Origin: Nautilus pompilius | Taxonomy: Eukaryota; Mollusca; Cephalopoda; Nautilida; Nautilidae | DNA length: 64,000 nt | Direction of reading: 5' to 3' | Assembly: GCA_018389105.1 (NCBI GenBank) | Contig: JACATO010000121.1 | Coordinates: 2,324,001 to 2,388,000, forward strand | Shown: in pieces, positions 1 to 13,869 of the stretch | Layout: the number at the start of each line of letters is the position of its first letter | How positions within the stretch are numbered: position 1 is the first letter of the stretch | Translations under genes and position numbers: made by a program | The notes under the pieces: generated by a model | Told to the model about the DNA's origin: nothing | The model's input: only the letters and a program-made list of their open reading frames with translations | Database searches by the model: none

Positions 1-5
1 CCTAG

Positions 6-1578
6 TTAGTGAAGTACGGCTTCAAGAACATCGATGCTCTTGATCCATCGCAGGGGATGCTAAACGAAGCAAAAAAGAAAAACATTTACACAAATTTATA
101 CTGCGAATTTATTGACGATAACCGGCTTCCGATCAACGACGGTGAGTCACAGCATGTTGTTTATCCGACAGAATAACACGTAAAAACTAGTGTAAATATA
201 ATCTATTCTGAAGCCATTGCGATTTAATAGTATCAAAATAGCGCGAATGCGAGAGCATAACTAAGGTAGACAGTGAATGGAATCAAACTCAATCGTCAGG
301 TTTTTGTTGCAGATCAATAGCAGAGCAGTTTGACTTCCTAAAGCATTTAAATAATTTCCTTCATAATATGAATCTACGGGGCTTGAACCTGTGGCCAGAA
401 GTATTTATTGTCTCCCGTAAATCAACAATTTTCTTTAAACTTAGAAATCTGAATAATTACAGGATCGGAGCTGCTTCATTCAGTTTCTGACATAATTATC
501 CAATATCTCTTCTGGCCTTAAAGTTGTAATCCTCATAATAGCAGGAAAAACAAAGCAGAATTATTGCCACAAACTGCACAAGTACTGGTTAACGAGGAAG
601 AGGGAGAAAGGACCCATTGTACTTTATTTGAAATTTGTATTTCGTGAAGATTAAGAGTTCAACTTTTTCTTGCCAAAACTGAGGCTTCGTTTGTTTGTCT
701 TTCTCTCTACAGATGAGTACGATGCGATTGTCGTTGCAGGAGGAATGGGAGAAGGTCACATTCCCACTATTGCTTTGAATGAAATGACGAGAATTGTGAA
801 GCCAGGTGAGTGATGGAATGTCCGATTTTGACATATTGTCACCGGCTATTGATCAGGGTGAGCTCGCCTAAAGACAGGATCCCTGCTTCAGAAGCCCTTA
901 CCGGATACAACCAATTCCGAGAGAAAAATTAGTCAAAACAACGGAAACCACCAACGGAAGGATTCAAGCAAAAGTCCAAAGGCTAAGACGATGTCAAAAG
1001 CGACGTAGACGTAGATGCTACTATCAACACAAAACATTTTTAGTAAAGCTAAACAGTTTTATAAATCTAGGGGAAAACATCACCAAAGAAGGAAGATGTT
1101 GAATCGTTTTGGAAGTTGATGCTCTTCAATAAAGAGAATTTTGCAAAGAATTCTGAGATAAATAATCATATCCAAAACATACATAGCAGCAATAAAACGA
1201 TTGAAACCGTACTGCGAGTGTTAAATAAATGTTTATTTTTCACTATAAATTTAAGAATCCATTTAACAATCCTATTGTGACATGAAAATGGACCCACGTT
1301 GGTGACCTACTGCTTTAAGAAATCATTTTTGTCAGATAGATTGAAATGTTCTATGATCACGTGAAGCCTTGGACATCTCTTTCTGTTTCTTTGTAGGTGG
1401 ATTTGTATGCCTAGTGATGAGAGAAGAATACCTGTCGTACGTGGAAGATTACAAAAATTTGGAGCAGACAATGAAGAAAATAGAAAGTGATGGAAAATGG
1501 AAATTGTCGTCTCGTCACAAAGTGCCTTTCTACTCCTTCAACAAGCCAGGTGTAGTTTTTACATTCCAAGTCTGCTAG
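6..1578 (+). CDS. METTL27-like: METTL27-like methyltransferase, gene A, 3' part (last three exons)
   Basis: A class I SAM-dependent methyltransferase of the METTL27/WBSCR27 family; substrate unknown. Three exons are visible: 6-141 (LVKYGFKNIDALDPS...), 713-805 (EYDAIVVAGGMGEGHIP...) and 1397-1578 (GGFVCLVMREEYLSY..., ending VC and a TAG). Splice sites are canonical: acceptors cctag, ctacag and tgtag; donors gtgagt and gtgagt. Phases are 1 and 1, and exon lengths 136 and 93 equal those of exons 3 and 4 of gene C at 13870-30622. Exons 1 and 2, which carry the glycine-rich motif I, must lie left of the window. The acidic ALDPS and the AGGMGEG segment match family motifs after the first beta strand. 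The reading frame is open throughout, so it looks functional. A weak AATAAA lies at 1947. Family call firm; activity inferred. Confidence 0.85.
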
Positions 1579-4500
1579 GACTTTCTTCCATATCACCTAC
1601 TGCATCTTTGTTTAATTTGGACCAGAGATTATTTGTGATGTATTTCTAATCGTCTTATTTAAACATTGTCCTTCTGCCTTCCAATTTTTTTAAGTAAACA
1701 AGCAAGTATAGTTTCACATAATAAGAGCTTTTTGACAAATACTTTGAAAACGTCCATTAAGAAAATTCTGAGATATATTTGTAGTAAAGGCAGAACGAAG
1801 TTGTTCCTATTACTGCCACCAGTCTTATTGTATTCCGTCTATAATTCTTACGGTTTTTTCAAAACATTTAAATTAGAGCAATTTTGAGAGAAATGGCCGC
1901 TCTGTTCATTATGAAATATAGTAAACGACAGATCGAAACCAAATGAAATAAATGGTTTATAATTAAAGTTTTCGTCCGCAGTGCGATATTAATAGAAGAT
2001 TTGTTTTTGTTTTGTTTTTTACTTCACTGAAATTCGGCTTTGCGAACATCGTGGTAACTCAAACACGTCATCTCTTTATCTCGTTGTGTGAACAGCGGTG
2101 CCATAAGTCAGCGAAAGTTTGGTTTAATCTGACCTCTGACCTCTCGACGTAATGTCGCTTTCGACTCAATGATTGGGCGGAAAACGTCAGATAAGCTTCA
2201 GAAAGAGAGCACTGGGAATTTATTTCAATATTGAGTATCACAAATTGCAAATAAAATTAATCTCAATCACGGACGTTTTACTGTTTTAATGTCAAATTAT
2301 TCCCAACTAGATTATGAGAACAACTAATTTCGTGATCGTTGTGCATCTTATTCGTGATCTGAAAAGAATCTACCTTTTTTGCCTGTTAGAATCAGCAGCA
2401 CGAGCGTGCGACATTGCTCCTTGTCGCCCTCTGGCGGGTGTTTATATGATAATGAGTCAGTAACGTATGCAGCCGAATTTTTCCTGCAATATCTTCTCAC
2501 TATTATAACTGTTGTGGCATCTTATTCTTATCCGTATATCTCAGTCTTTTGAACTTAGTTTTTTAGCACGCTAACATAATATATTTGGCATCTGAATTTA
2601 TGTAGAAACGGTTACGTTTAAGATTTCGCTATTTGGGGAGGTGTGAATCAGGGTTGGTAATTCAACCTGAACTAATCCGAAACCTTCACATAACTCTACC
2701 ACAATCAATCACAGTATTATCCTAATGTACACAGCCTATAAAATTCGTTATTATTTTGTGAAAGGTTGGAAATGCGAACAAAATGCCACTGGAAATTGTT
2801 TTTCTAATAGTAAAGTAACGGCTATGAAGAAAATAGAAATTCCGTCAGTTTAAATTAGTTTATTAAATGTGCTTCTGGCGATTTATCCTAATTCGTATCA
2901 GCGACGACAATCCCACACGTGTGGTCACGTGTTAGAATATTTATCGATAGTTAAACAGGTTAGATGTTCTTCATATCATTAAATCTATGGGTTTTAATGA
3001 CAGAAGCAGCTGTTTCAGTTTGCTCCATGTTGACAGCAGAAGTCTGTTGCTGTTATTTATTTTCCACATTACAGACAGCAAGATGTTGTATGAATATGAC
3101 CTTAATTGCAATGGAATAGATATCTGTATAGAAAACGTAGTGATCGGTTGTGCTGAGCATGTTTCTGGCAACATTAACATAAATGCAAGTATGATTTTGT
3201 CATAACCGCTTGTTGCTGTCCGTTTATTTGATTCGATTCAAGCTGTCAATCAATGAATTAATTGTCCCGTTGACGAAAACTCCGCTACGAGAGTAACAAA
3301 TAGAACAAGTGGCAGCGCATAGTTAGCAGTAGAAGTCCATCGGTGCTTCTGTGACCAGGTAGATTTCGTACCTGGCTTAAGTACAGTGCTGGTTTTACTT
3401 CTAGTTGATACCGTCACAAGGCTGAAAAGTGGGTACAGAGCCCACGACCAGTCAATTTACTAATAGGGTGTATAAACTATCGAGTTTTTAGTGGAAACAT
3501 TTTAAAGTAGAACACCATTACTTTCTGCTACAAAAAAGCGCAATTTTCAACTGTGATGTTGTATCTTTAACGAGTGATACAGCTGCACTTTTGTGTATCT
3601 TATTTGTGAACCAACCGGGGTAAAAAAAAACAAAAACAAAGGTAAGTTAGAGCGGGAGAGCATAAAATCGAAATAAAGACTTCGTCTAGCGATAATCAAG
3701 AAACTTTCTCTCAATGCAATGTTGCAGGATCCAGCTCACCGACTTCATCTGGTGTTTCATCAGCTTCAACAAATATGGAGCGGAGCTGTACTTACGTCTC
3801 GTTGGAACATCTGCCTTCTTAATCAGATAGATATTTACCCAGATGCCATGAACTTTTGCTTTATTAATTATTCTAAAACTCGACGTTTGAAGTAGACGTC
3901 AAGTAATAAAAAAAATTTTTTTAAAGTTTGATACAGCAAATAATTTTCTTTATGAAACATCGCAACATTCTTTTACCAGAAACGACAGCTTTAAACTGTT
4001 CGATGTCTTTAAGACCAGGCAAAGAGAAACTGATGGAAATAACCAAAGATGGCAGGCTCCAAACAATGCATACACACATAACGTAAAACGGGTTCGTATT
4101 TAGGTATTTTCCACAGCGGGCAACCCGTAGGAAAACTGCACTAGGAAAGACAAGTTTCAACTGGTTTCTATGGTGTTTATCAAATGGGAGCATTAGCTGA
4201 AAATAAGACTGGACATAATCAACGTCTGTCCCGCTCATGAATATAGCCCGCCACCATGTGATCGGACATGGATCTCGTCACCGTGGACCGGTGACGTAGC
4301 ACGCATTAAGATGAAAGGAAAAGCAGTTTCGTCTTTATCTAAGATCTAATGGTAGGCAAGAAAAGGTTTCGGTTAAACGGCCGGAGACAGAACGACCGAC
4401 AGGCAAAAACAGCATGATGACATCTACACGAAAGTACATGCATCCAGATAACTAAGACTTTAGCTGCTCTCCGTCGTCCCTCGCTGTTTCAAGGACCGCA

Positions 4501-5462
4501 AGCAACCCCTGCTGTAGTTGTGAGTAACCCAAACAAAATTCAATATTTTCTAGAAAGCGAAGCCAGAACGCACCGATCGTTATTTTTGTATTCAGTAAAT
4601 TTTGTTAACGGCCAGGCCTAAACATGTAAATACCACGAACAAGTCACCAGTTGTAACGTCAAGATGAACTCGCTTTTCCATATTTGTAAACTAGAGGTTA
4701 CGGTCAAGGATTGAGTGACACCTGCTTTCTTCTATATTGTGCAAAAAATATAAGTCAGGATTTAGAATCTATAGCCTGGTTTATATTTTTCACGCGCCGC
4801 TAGACTGGCGATCCAAAACAAAGACCTCCTTTCAATTTCTCACCGGTTACTGATTCAGATATTGGCCCTATTTCTCATGTATATTTAATCCGGCACCTCT
4901 CCCAACTGTAGAGAGGAGGCCAACATCTTAAAGAATTTCCGAAGTTATATTACACGTGACTCCTTCGTCACCCTATAAGCCTTCAATATCTGTATTCCTC
5001 AGCACAGATTAAGCTGAGTCATAGAGGCCGTGGCAATACAATACCTTTCTCGTTAATCTTACATTTCGTGACATCAAATCCGTCTCCTAGGTTTTGCATT
5101 ACAAATGTTGACTAAATATGCAGTCTGTTAGGAGTATAACCTGGTGCTTATGGGCTGGAGAACAAATGCTCCCTTGTATATGAAGGGTTTTTGTATATTA
5201 ACGGGGATGGTTTTGTAAACGATCGCCGCTCTTTCTCACACACGATTTTAAAGAGTGAAGGCAGCTTTAAGTATATCAAGAATAACCACTTTAAGAACTG
5301 ATTATTATGAGTGATAATATCTGCAGCAAGAGCAGCAGAGAACAGAAAGCACAAAAGACTACAAGAGCCTGAAGGAAATTACTGGAAACAGTTACAAATT
5401 GACAAACGACAGTGGACATTAACAAGCATTTTGTTGTCTGCCGAATGTTTTAAAGATCTCAC
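1579..5462. other. Stretch without recognised gene
   Basis: This is 3' flank of gene A followed by AT-rich, apparently non-coding sequence. Open frames here are short (up to 105 codons at 3921-4238, minus) and resemble no family I know. A candidate polyadenylation signal AATAAA is at 1947-1952. I saw no tandem repeat, RNA gene or element end. Confidence 0.4.
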
Positions 5463-5591
5463 CTCCTCTCCAAGCCGACCTGTGCCGGCGGCGACATCCA
5501 GAATCCTGATATGTTCCCTGTCTGAGCTGTAGATGCCATCGAGAGCCTCCGCAGCTATGAAAGGACCTCGGTACCTCGAAGGGCACAGGTC
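5463..5591 (-). CDS. METTL27-like: Orphan METTL27-like exon 2 (motif I exon), inverted
   Basis: Read on the minus strand this 129-bp block gives DLCPSRYRGPFIAAEAL... and ends ILDVAAGTGRLGEE, the SAM-binding motif I of METTL27-like proteins. It starts after a tgtgtag acceptor and ends at a gtgaga donor, phase 0 on both sides, exactly as exon 2 of gene C (24097-24234), but is 43 rather than 46 codons long. The frame is intact. No partner exons were found on the minus strand: neither an EYYSNWA-type exon 1 at higher coordinates nor an ALDPS-type exon 3 at lower ones. It may be a remnant of an inverted paralogue, or part of a gene broken by rearrangement. It cannot be spliced directly to gene A, which runs the other way. 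Confidence 0.75.
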
Positions 5592-6640
5592 CTACACAAA
5601 TCGAACAGATAAATAAAAACAAGATGATTAAAATCATTATTTTTTATATAGACACTGGTGGACAAAACGTGAGAAGTACTTATGGAGGAGGCTGTAGTCT
5701 TTTGCGCTCCGCCATATTGGAATCTTGATATCTGGGAAGCCGGGCTGGTTTATAATCGTTAAATCCGCCATATTAGAATTGTGACATGTGCGAAATCTGG
5801 ATTGAACCTTTTGGAGTAGCGGATGTTTAAGAAAACAAAACAAAACAGGGCATGGGTTAAAAGAGTTAAAATCCAAGGAATTTTAATAGAGCCATGACAG
5901 AGGACCGCAGAAAGAGTCTGAGTACTTCGACCCAAAAGGGAGCAATTTGGACCCAATCTTTGTTACATGGTCCCCTCCCTTGTCATCTAATTCAACCACG
6001 AGACTTTGCATTCCTTTTGTTTACGTAAATTTCGTTTTTGATGATAAATGATTACAACAACGTTCCTGAAGCGCAAAGTCTCCTACATTAATGAGTAAGC
6101 GTTTACTAGAAGGAGACTAGAACAGTAGGAAGCAGAACAACTGGTCAGTCATCAACGATGCTCACATAAAAAAGTGAATATTCATCGTTTTCCGCCGGTG
6201 TGTAGCAAGGAGCTGGAATTATTTTATAAGTTTTGTAATGAATTGAAATTTTAAAACTCTTGAGCAAAATCGAAGGTGGCTTCTCCAATATATTCAGATT
6301 TGAAAGAGTTTTACTGGATGCATCTTTTCAAAATATAAACCCGAAATATTATAGAAAACATTACCCGTCAAATGTTTTGAATGAAATTGCAACTGATTAC
6401 GTAAAATACGAATTTGGGCTGTTTAGGGGAAAATCTGCGAAAAGTTAGAAAAACCATCGGAATCTCTACAGAATGGGAAGTTAATGATATCTACGTTATT
6501 TTATCGAACCTCGGATCAATGATCTGCCTACATTACTGAAAATCATATGGAATTTCTGAAATCTATCGCTTTCTTTACATCTGAAGAGCCATTTACTAAG
6601 GAAGGTTAGAGGTAGGAGATCAGTCACCCCACTGGTAAAT
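5592..6640. other. Stretch without recognised gene
   Basis: AT-rich sequence with only short open frames (up to 79 codons) and no family resemblance. Nothing structural was seen. Confidence 0.35.
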
Positions 6641-8840
6641 ATAGGTGCACTGTACATAATGAGATCGATATAAATTTTAAATACACAAAACACATCCCTG
6701 TAGGTATTTCAGATGTCATATAATTTGTTGTCCTGTAATGATTAGTGATGAATGGCGATTGGCCTTGCAAGCATTTCGTACTGTGAGCAAGATATTTGCG
6801 GTACATACACTTATGATAAATATGACCATCATATAACAGAAGACAACTCGAAATATATTAATTTTAATAAGCATGGCCAATATGTAACTAATACCCAAAA
6901 TAACTGCATCGATTCTAGATAGCTATTATTATATGCCAGAAATCCACTTAAGATATATAAAATCTAGATAAGTAGAACCAATATATAATTGGTAACCAAT
7001 CGAGATGTGCCGTTATTAGTTCTAGAATAGTATTATTAGTATTAAACTGCTTATGATCAGGAGTTGTGCTGATTCTAGATATAGGAACAATACGTGAGCG
7101 GTAACATCCCGAGAAGTATGAACTGTAGATATGTAGGACCAATATAAAAATGGTAATGATCAAAGCTTTGTAAATTCTAGATGTGTATGACCAATATGTA
7201 TATGATGAACACTCAAGTTGTATTAATTCTTTAAAAGTTGGACTGAGCCACCCGATATGTTTCTGTTATAGATTAGTAGTATATAACAGTTAACAACACG
7301 AAGTTATTTAATTCTAGATAAACAGGAACAGTAATACTGGTAACCAACCGAGATGTAATAATTTCAAGTAGTAGAACCAATATGTAACTGTTAAACTTCT
7401 GAAATGTATTAATCGTATATTGGTAGTAACGATATGTAATTGATCACTTTACAAAATACATTAATTGTAGATGTGTAGGATCAATTTTAAACTAGTCAAA
7501 ACCCAAGATTTATTACTTCTAGATAATTAGAAGCGATATATTAATGGTAACCAACATAAATGAATTATTTTATTATAGGTACAAACAATATGGAAATAGT
7601 ATCCATCGACGTGTATTAATCGTAAGAATGTATCTAAGACCGATATTAAAATTATATCCACACAAGATGCGTTGATAGATAAATAGGGCTAATGTGTAAA
7701 TAAAATCTATCCAAAACTTCAGGATAGTAGAGCAGCAAAATGTAGATAATTAATGACACCAACGGTATTAAATAAAGTTAAGTAACACGAATATGCCACT
7801 GGTAACAACCTGGGCTATATAAATACCAGATAACTAGAAAAAATATGTATATTAGTAACCAGACGAAATGTAATAATTATAGATATGTATTAAAAAATTG
7901 TAACTGAAAAACAACAAGAACATTTTAATTGTAGATACTTGAGATCTATAAGTAAACTGAAAACTACCTGAATTTTAATCAGTCAAGATCAGTATGGCCA
8001 ATATATAATTCTCAAAATGTATTAATTGTAGATAAGTAGGAGTTATGCGTAACTATCAGTCACCCGAGTTGTATTAGTTCCAGATAAGTCGGAGCAAGAA
8101 TAATATACATGAAACTGGTAAACACTCGATCTACATTGCTTTTGATAAGTAGACCAATATGTAACAAGTAACAACTTCAGTTTTGCTAATTGTATATTAG
8201 TACGTCTAATATGTGACTGGAATTAATCCAAGATATATAATTTTGGGTACATAAAAACAACATAAAACTGCACAGAACACAAGGGTAAATGGGACTAATA
8301 AGTAACCGGAAACAACACAAGTAAAATTAATGCTAAGCAGAATAAATATGATAAATACTACCACCCAGCTATATTAATTGTAGTACACAGTAGGATCTAC
8401 ATGTAAACTGATAACCACCTGAAATCTAATAAATTTAGAAAACTGAAACAAATAGATAGCTGTAAAGAAAAACAGGAGCTTCAAAATTTTTTACTTAGGA
8501 CCAATATGTCGCTTCTAACCACTACAGCTCTACTGAATATAACAGAAGACAATCTGAACTATATTAATAATTTATAAGTATGACCAATATGCAAATAGTT
8601 ATCAAAAGAAATGTGTCATTTCTAAATAGCAGCATCATTATGTAGAAGAAAGCAACCGAAGCTGTGCAGATTATAGCTACCAATATGAAAACTTGTAACT
8701 CGCTCAGGATGAATTAATTGTAGATAAGTAACACCATCAATGTAACTGGTAACCATACGAGCTGTAACAATTCTAGATGGATGTAACCAGCTTGTGACAC
8801 CTCGATTTGTATCAATCTTGAGATATGTAACTCCTCAATA
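6640..8840. repeat. Degenerate satellite-like tandem array, about 54-bp period
   Basis: About 2.2 kb is built from diverged copies of one phrase, roughly AATTCTAGATAAGTAGGACC followed by AATATGTAACTGGTAACCA and then CCGAGATGTATT. Clear copies begin near 6965, 7130, 7180, 7370, 7430 and on to about 8800. Neighbouring ACCAATAT cores at 7137 and 7190 are about 54 bases apart. Hardly any two copies are identical, so the array looks old and not homogenised. It has no sustained open frame. The limits are approximate, since the repeat fades at both ends. Confidence 0.7.
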
Positions 8841-11415
8841 GTCCTTAATCGATTTTTCTGTGACTGCTAGTATATAATTCCAAAGTTGCAGCCATTGGAG
8901 TATTTTAATGACGTCATGCTCCGTAACGGCTGTGAAGAAAATGTACTGTGAATTAACGTATGAGGACACAGACAGACTTCTAAGCGTTGTGTGGATGATC
9001 AGAAATGGAGATCGTCTGGTTTTTATGTCTCTTGACGAATCAGATCTTATGAAAACTCACAATTCAAGACGAACATTTGTATAAGGAAATAAGAGTGTAC
9101 CTGCCGAAGTCGACTCTAGCCATACTTTACGAAAAGAGGCTCCGTGACGTCTGGCTTCATCAGATTAGTAAAACCTCTTAGATGTTGCGTCAATCAGCTT
9201 AGCGTGAAGCCTTGTAAATGAATCACAACAACAATAAGAACAGAAACTCTGACAGAGTTAACTAAAACAATTAGATCGCGTAACAACGAGTTACAAACGG
9301 AGAGTGGTTTACATTTCGGAGAATGACCGCTAGGATGGTGAATCGCTGGGCTTCCGGTTCAGACAAATGGAAATCGTTACCATCATAATTGGTGCAGAGA
9401 AGTAAGAGAGTAAGTACCGGGGCAGAAACAAACTAATAAAAACGATCCTGAGGAGAGGAGATATTAAAACCGCAAAATTTTTGTTGTTTTTTTTTTCATA
9501 GCCGCATCTACACCTTAATCCTGTTGTGAAGGGAAAAAATTAAACTAAAAGTATTAACCCAAATATACTTTAGTTTTATTACATTTAATTTTGTCCAGGT
9601 ATAATTAAAATGCTAGACGACGACAGGTAAAACAGATTTCGCATTAAAATTCGGAGTACTCATCTCCATTTACTAATCATACATTCTTTGTTTAGAATGT
9701 GCAGCATATAAAATTGATCGCTCGCGCAAATGACACTTTTTTAACGGCTGTGGTTGGTCGACAGATATCATTCATGCATAAAGGCTTGTGTAGAGACGTG
9801 AGTTTCATTCGCTCGCCATATCTAGAGAGGAGCATACCTGAGCGATAACCAGACGGAAATAAATACAGGTATTATTAACCTTTCCTTCTGCAGTCTTTCT
9901 CTTTTATTACAATTTATAGTCACTAACAGGAAAGAAGCATAACACTTCCTAGACGATTAATCAAATGCACCACCTGTGAACAGAATTTCTTGTTGACGAA
10001 TATTGTTCTCTCACCACCTTGATTTGATTAGACAGGTTATCTCTTCGTAGGCAGCGCTAAACTATAGCCATCAAATTTATTAATTTTCTTTCTTTTTAAC
10101 TAAAATCGCACCGACAATCACGAGAATTCTAAGTTAAACACCTAATATAAAACAAAAGTAGGAGCGAGGACAGAAGGTATATCATTTGGAGCAGCAGGTC
10201 TGTGCATTGATTTTTCAGATCGGCTTTGAATTCGCAACTGGGTGAAGACCCAGAAATTACCAGTGGCTTCTGGCTGGCGAAAAGATTTTAAAATCTCGTA
10301 GCAATTTAAACTTTGCCGAAACACGAAGCCATTAATCCTACTGGTGGCCAAATCGGATTTCTAGGTTCTTCCGAAAAATCGGACACTGACGGGCTCGACA
10401 GTGAAAAATTGTGTCGCTCGTGAGTGCGACCGTTAAATAGATCACCTACATCTGAAGAGATTAGTGTTGTGTGGGATATCAAGATAAAGGTCGACTCTAC
10501 CTACCCCAAGGGAGGAGGGGGCGATAAACTTAAATGATTGTATTATAGGTAGCATAATTTGTAGGGCTAATTTTACAGCATATGGAAGTGCAAAAATAAT
10601 CCAGAGACAAGTTCTATGTCGGATTCGTACGGTTTCCTTGAACCGCCTTTCGTCAACATGTCGGTCAATGCTTTCGGTTATCTGCTTGATTCCATCTCAC
10701 GTGGCACAAACTTTACGAGAAGTTATCTTTTATTAGATTATTCTTTTGTTATAATATGAAAGGTATATATGTTGCCTGTCAACTGCTCTTGAATATTATG
10801 CGGCTCAGCTGATTTAAATGGCACGTGAACCGTAACGCTTACTACATACGCCACCAATATTATTAAGATCATAAATCTACAAGGACAGACACAATTATAA
10901 TGATGCTTACTGGGTTTTTCCACAATACGAGGCGACTCATCGCACTTGGAACATACAGAACAACAGCCAATCATCTGGCGACTAAAAATGAAGAGGTGAC
11001 TTGGAGCAGTGAACCTTGTGAACCAAATTTTTAAATATGAAACCATGTTTTATTATATTTCAAAAGGAATCACTTTAGACGTGTGTTCTAATACATATAT
11101 ATATTGCAGACTATTTTGCAATTATAAACAGGATGCGACAATTCGTCAAACACGTTCTACATACCCTTACAATGATAACAAGTTAGCACAGAATGCATTT
11201 GATTCTGAGAGTTTCTTTAATGTTTTTGGTAGAATAGTCGCTGGGTTGTTCCCTCCGCGGACAGCAAAGGGTAAATAATTGAATTTCAACATAAAATGTT
11301 TGCGTTATTACGGCGTTAATTTTAAGTTTACAAGTTCCCATCAAAAACAGAATTAAAATTATTTGTATATTATGAAGAATGAAGTCTAACATTAGCAGTT
11401 ATTAATAAACGAAAA
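8841..11415. other. Stretch without recognised gene
   Basis: AT-rich flank with scattered short open frames (longest 102 codons, minus, 10738-11046) and no recognisable domain, RNA gene or tandem repeat. Confidence 0.35.
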
Positions 11416-11419
11416 TATC

Positions 11420-11880
11420 AGCTATCATTTTAAAACATGGTTTAACCTGCCATGTCTTTATGACGTGAATGCACTTGAAGCATCTGCTGCAATTTCGACT
11501 TGCCCGTCTTGTAGAATTATTCTTCCTGCTTGTCCAAATACTCTTTGACTGCTGCGATCACTTGATCATTAACAAAATCAAAACTTTTCCTACAGAGCAC
11601 TTCTAACTAGTGGGGAATAGGTAGATAAAAGTTGAGAGAGACAAATTTGGCGATTAGGTTAGACTGGGGAAGAACAGTTCAAAGGTACACTTGGTCGATG
11701 TGATCATTGCAATCTGAGCTCTTTGTGGGTCGCGAATTGTGTTGGGGGAGCAGCACCCCTCACAACTTTCCATAGCTCATCATCTTTATGGATTCTCGCA
11801 ATCCTAAGATCTGATCAGCATTCAACTCCCATTGATGGTTTTGCCTTCTGATATATAGTCCCATATTCACTGTCACGGTT
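11420..11880 (-). mobile_element. Mariner-family transposase relic (C-terminal part)
   Basis: On the minus strand a segment near 11450-11600 reads KSFDFVNDQVIAAVKEYLDK followed by QEE, a stop, then FYKTGKSKLQQ. This matches the C-terminal end of mariner transposases (the VIAAVKEYLDKQEE-FYKTGI-KL pattern). More diverged sequence up to about 11880 may be the preceding part. An in-frame stop and frame changes make it a dead copy. No inverted terminal repeats were identified. Confidence 0.55.
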
Positions 11881-12204
11881 TTGGCTTATGATTTAATAAA
11901 ACTTACAAAAATATTATGTGTAATAATTTACAGTAAATATAATAGTAACTGATATATTAATAAATGACTATAACAATAAAAAAACACATTTATTGGCATT
12001 TCACCAAGAAGGAAAAATGTAAATGAAAAGAAAATGAAACATTAATTTAAATCTAATGCATATTATGCTGAGAAACCAAAGGTATTTATATTTATGCATC
12101 TTTTTATAAATATCTTTTCTTTAAATTTGATAAAATAAAAAAGTTTCTAAAAACATCATTTTAAAATTATGTTCATATCTTCATTTTATGACATTTAAAT
12201 AAAA

Positions 12205-13847
12205 TCATACACTGAATATTTAGAATAGTCAATAAATTATGCACGTTTATGAGGGAATTATTTGTTAGATTTACGAATGATAGATTTTCATCCGCAATAT
12301 TTCTAGTGCAATTCCGCGTAATTTTATTAATATATACTGTTGAAATTCTTTCCGAGTATGGTAAAACGTCTACAACTATTATTGTTTTTGAAAATTTTCG
12401 AGGGTTCTACCATAAGCAGTCATTCTCTAACCATATACAGTTTGTTTTTCAAAATCATTGTAGATTTAATTCTGGTATCACTGTTCAACCCAATATATCG
12501 CTTGCGCCAAGCAGATTGATCACATCTTATAAAGATTTGTATTTTAGTTATTTTCATTCCCAGAGTTAAATCAAATTGAATATTTCCATAATTTCCATCA
12601 TAATATTTAATGCAGCGTATCTAATAATTTAGTACAGTATGTTGTAAATTATATTATTTCTTTTATCATTTTGTTTTGATAAAACGAAAGTCAATCTGCT
12701 TTTGGAAAATATTTTTCTACAGCCACAGGATAATCTTATTGCTCCGACTGTGAATCAGCTGGTGTTTTTACACCTATATCCTGATAATGCTCCAAATTCT
12801 CTAGCAAGACATTCCATATTTTGATCATGATTTATATTTTAAAAATTTAACACTCTTGATTGCTTAGTTGTAATAAGATTTCTTGGTTTGAGATCTGATA
12901 CTTTCCCTTCACTATTCATATTTATGTTGGAATCTTCAAGAGAATTTATATCATTTTCATGTATATTTACATATGGTTTATTAAATATTTCCTATATCTG
13001 TGGAACTATAGATATTCTATCTCTTACACCTTGTACTACAATTAATAACATTATAATTTCTTTAAAAGTCTAACATTATTTTATTCTTGTATAGAGATTC
13101 ACTCTAAATTTGAGAATGAACGGTAGAGATTAGAATTGGATCTAATTTATAAGTTTCTTTAACATCCAATATTTAAGTTTAAAATCAGATTGGAGATACA
13201 GGTCAGTAAACTTTCATAATGGTTTAATATTAAATCTTTTTCATTTTAAACAGAAAACTTTAATCTGAAATGTTCTTTTTATCTAATTCATCATAAAATT
13301 CTTTTTTTATTATTATTAATATTTACTATGTAGTTAGTCAACTTGTTAAAATACCGAGTATGGAAAGATATCTTTATTACAAGTTCTGCTACTTGTATCC
13401 ATAAATTGGACTGGTTTTAGAATAATTAGTAAATCATCTGAAGCTTTTTCCATAAATCTTAAAGAATGTAAATGTTTTTTTCAAATAAAAATAAAATATA
13501 ATTTTCTGATGTTGTAGTATAATATTAAATGTATCTTAAAATATTTTCTAACAGAGAGTTTGGCAACATTATTAGATTCATTATAAAAAATCACCTGTAA
13601 TTTGTGTATTTAAAATTTAGATTACTCTCATTTAGCTCAGTACTCCTATAATTATCAGTAACATGACAACGATCTCTTACGCTTTTATTTACTTTAATAA
13701 AAGATCTTTCACATTTATGGAAAGCATCGTAGTGTACAAGTACCAGGTGATCTTCATTCGTGTACATCCTTGATCTAGGGTTTGATAATTTATCGTAAAT
13801 ATCCTTTATTTCACTTTGTATAAAAATAATAGATATATTTTCTACTC
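12205..13847 (-). mobile_element. Polinton (Maverick) fossil, arm 1
   Basis: This 1.65-kb segment is the reverse complement of 17632-19303, with high identity by eye over nearly its full length. The partner arm carries the Polinton DNA polymerase B signature, so this arm is the same fossil element in inverted orientation. It is broken, with several breaks. The divergence between arms is small, so the arm duplication is younger than the decay of the element. Its inner edge lies only about 23 bases upstream of the gene C start codon. Confidence 0.65.
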
Positions 13848-13869
13848 ATCAGAAAACATCAAGAACAAG

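Noticed and set aside
3300-3460. tRNA or SINE head
   Set aside because: No convincing box A and box B pair and no cloverleaf could be drawn.
3921-4238. 105-codon minus-strand frame
   Set aside because: No family resemblance, no splice partners, unremarkable length for AT-rich DNA.
10738-11046. 102-codon minus-strand frame
   Set aside because: No recognisable domain and no supporting context.
12249-12569. 106-codon frame repeated at 18930-19142
   Set aside because: Runs opposite to the polymerase-coding strand of the Polinton fossil, so it is a shadow duplicated with the arms.
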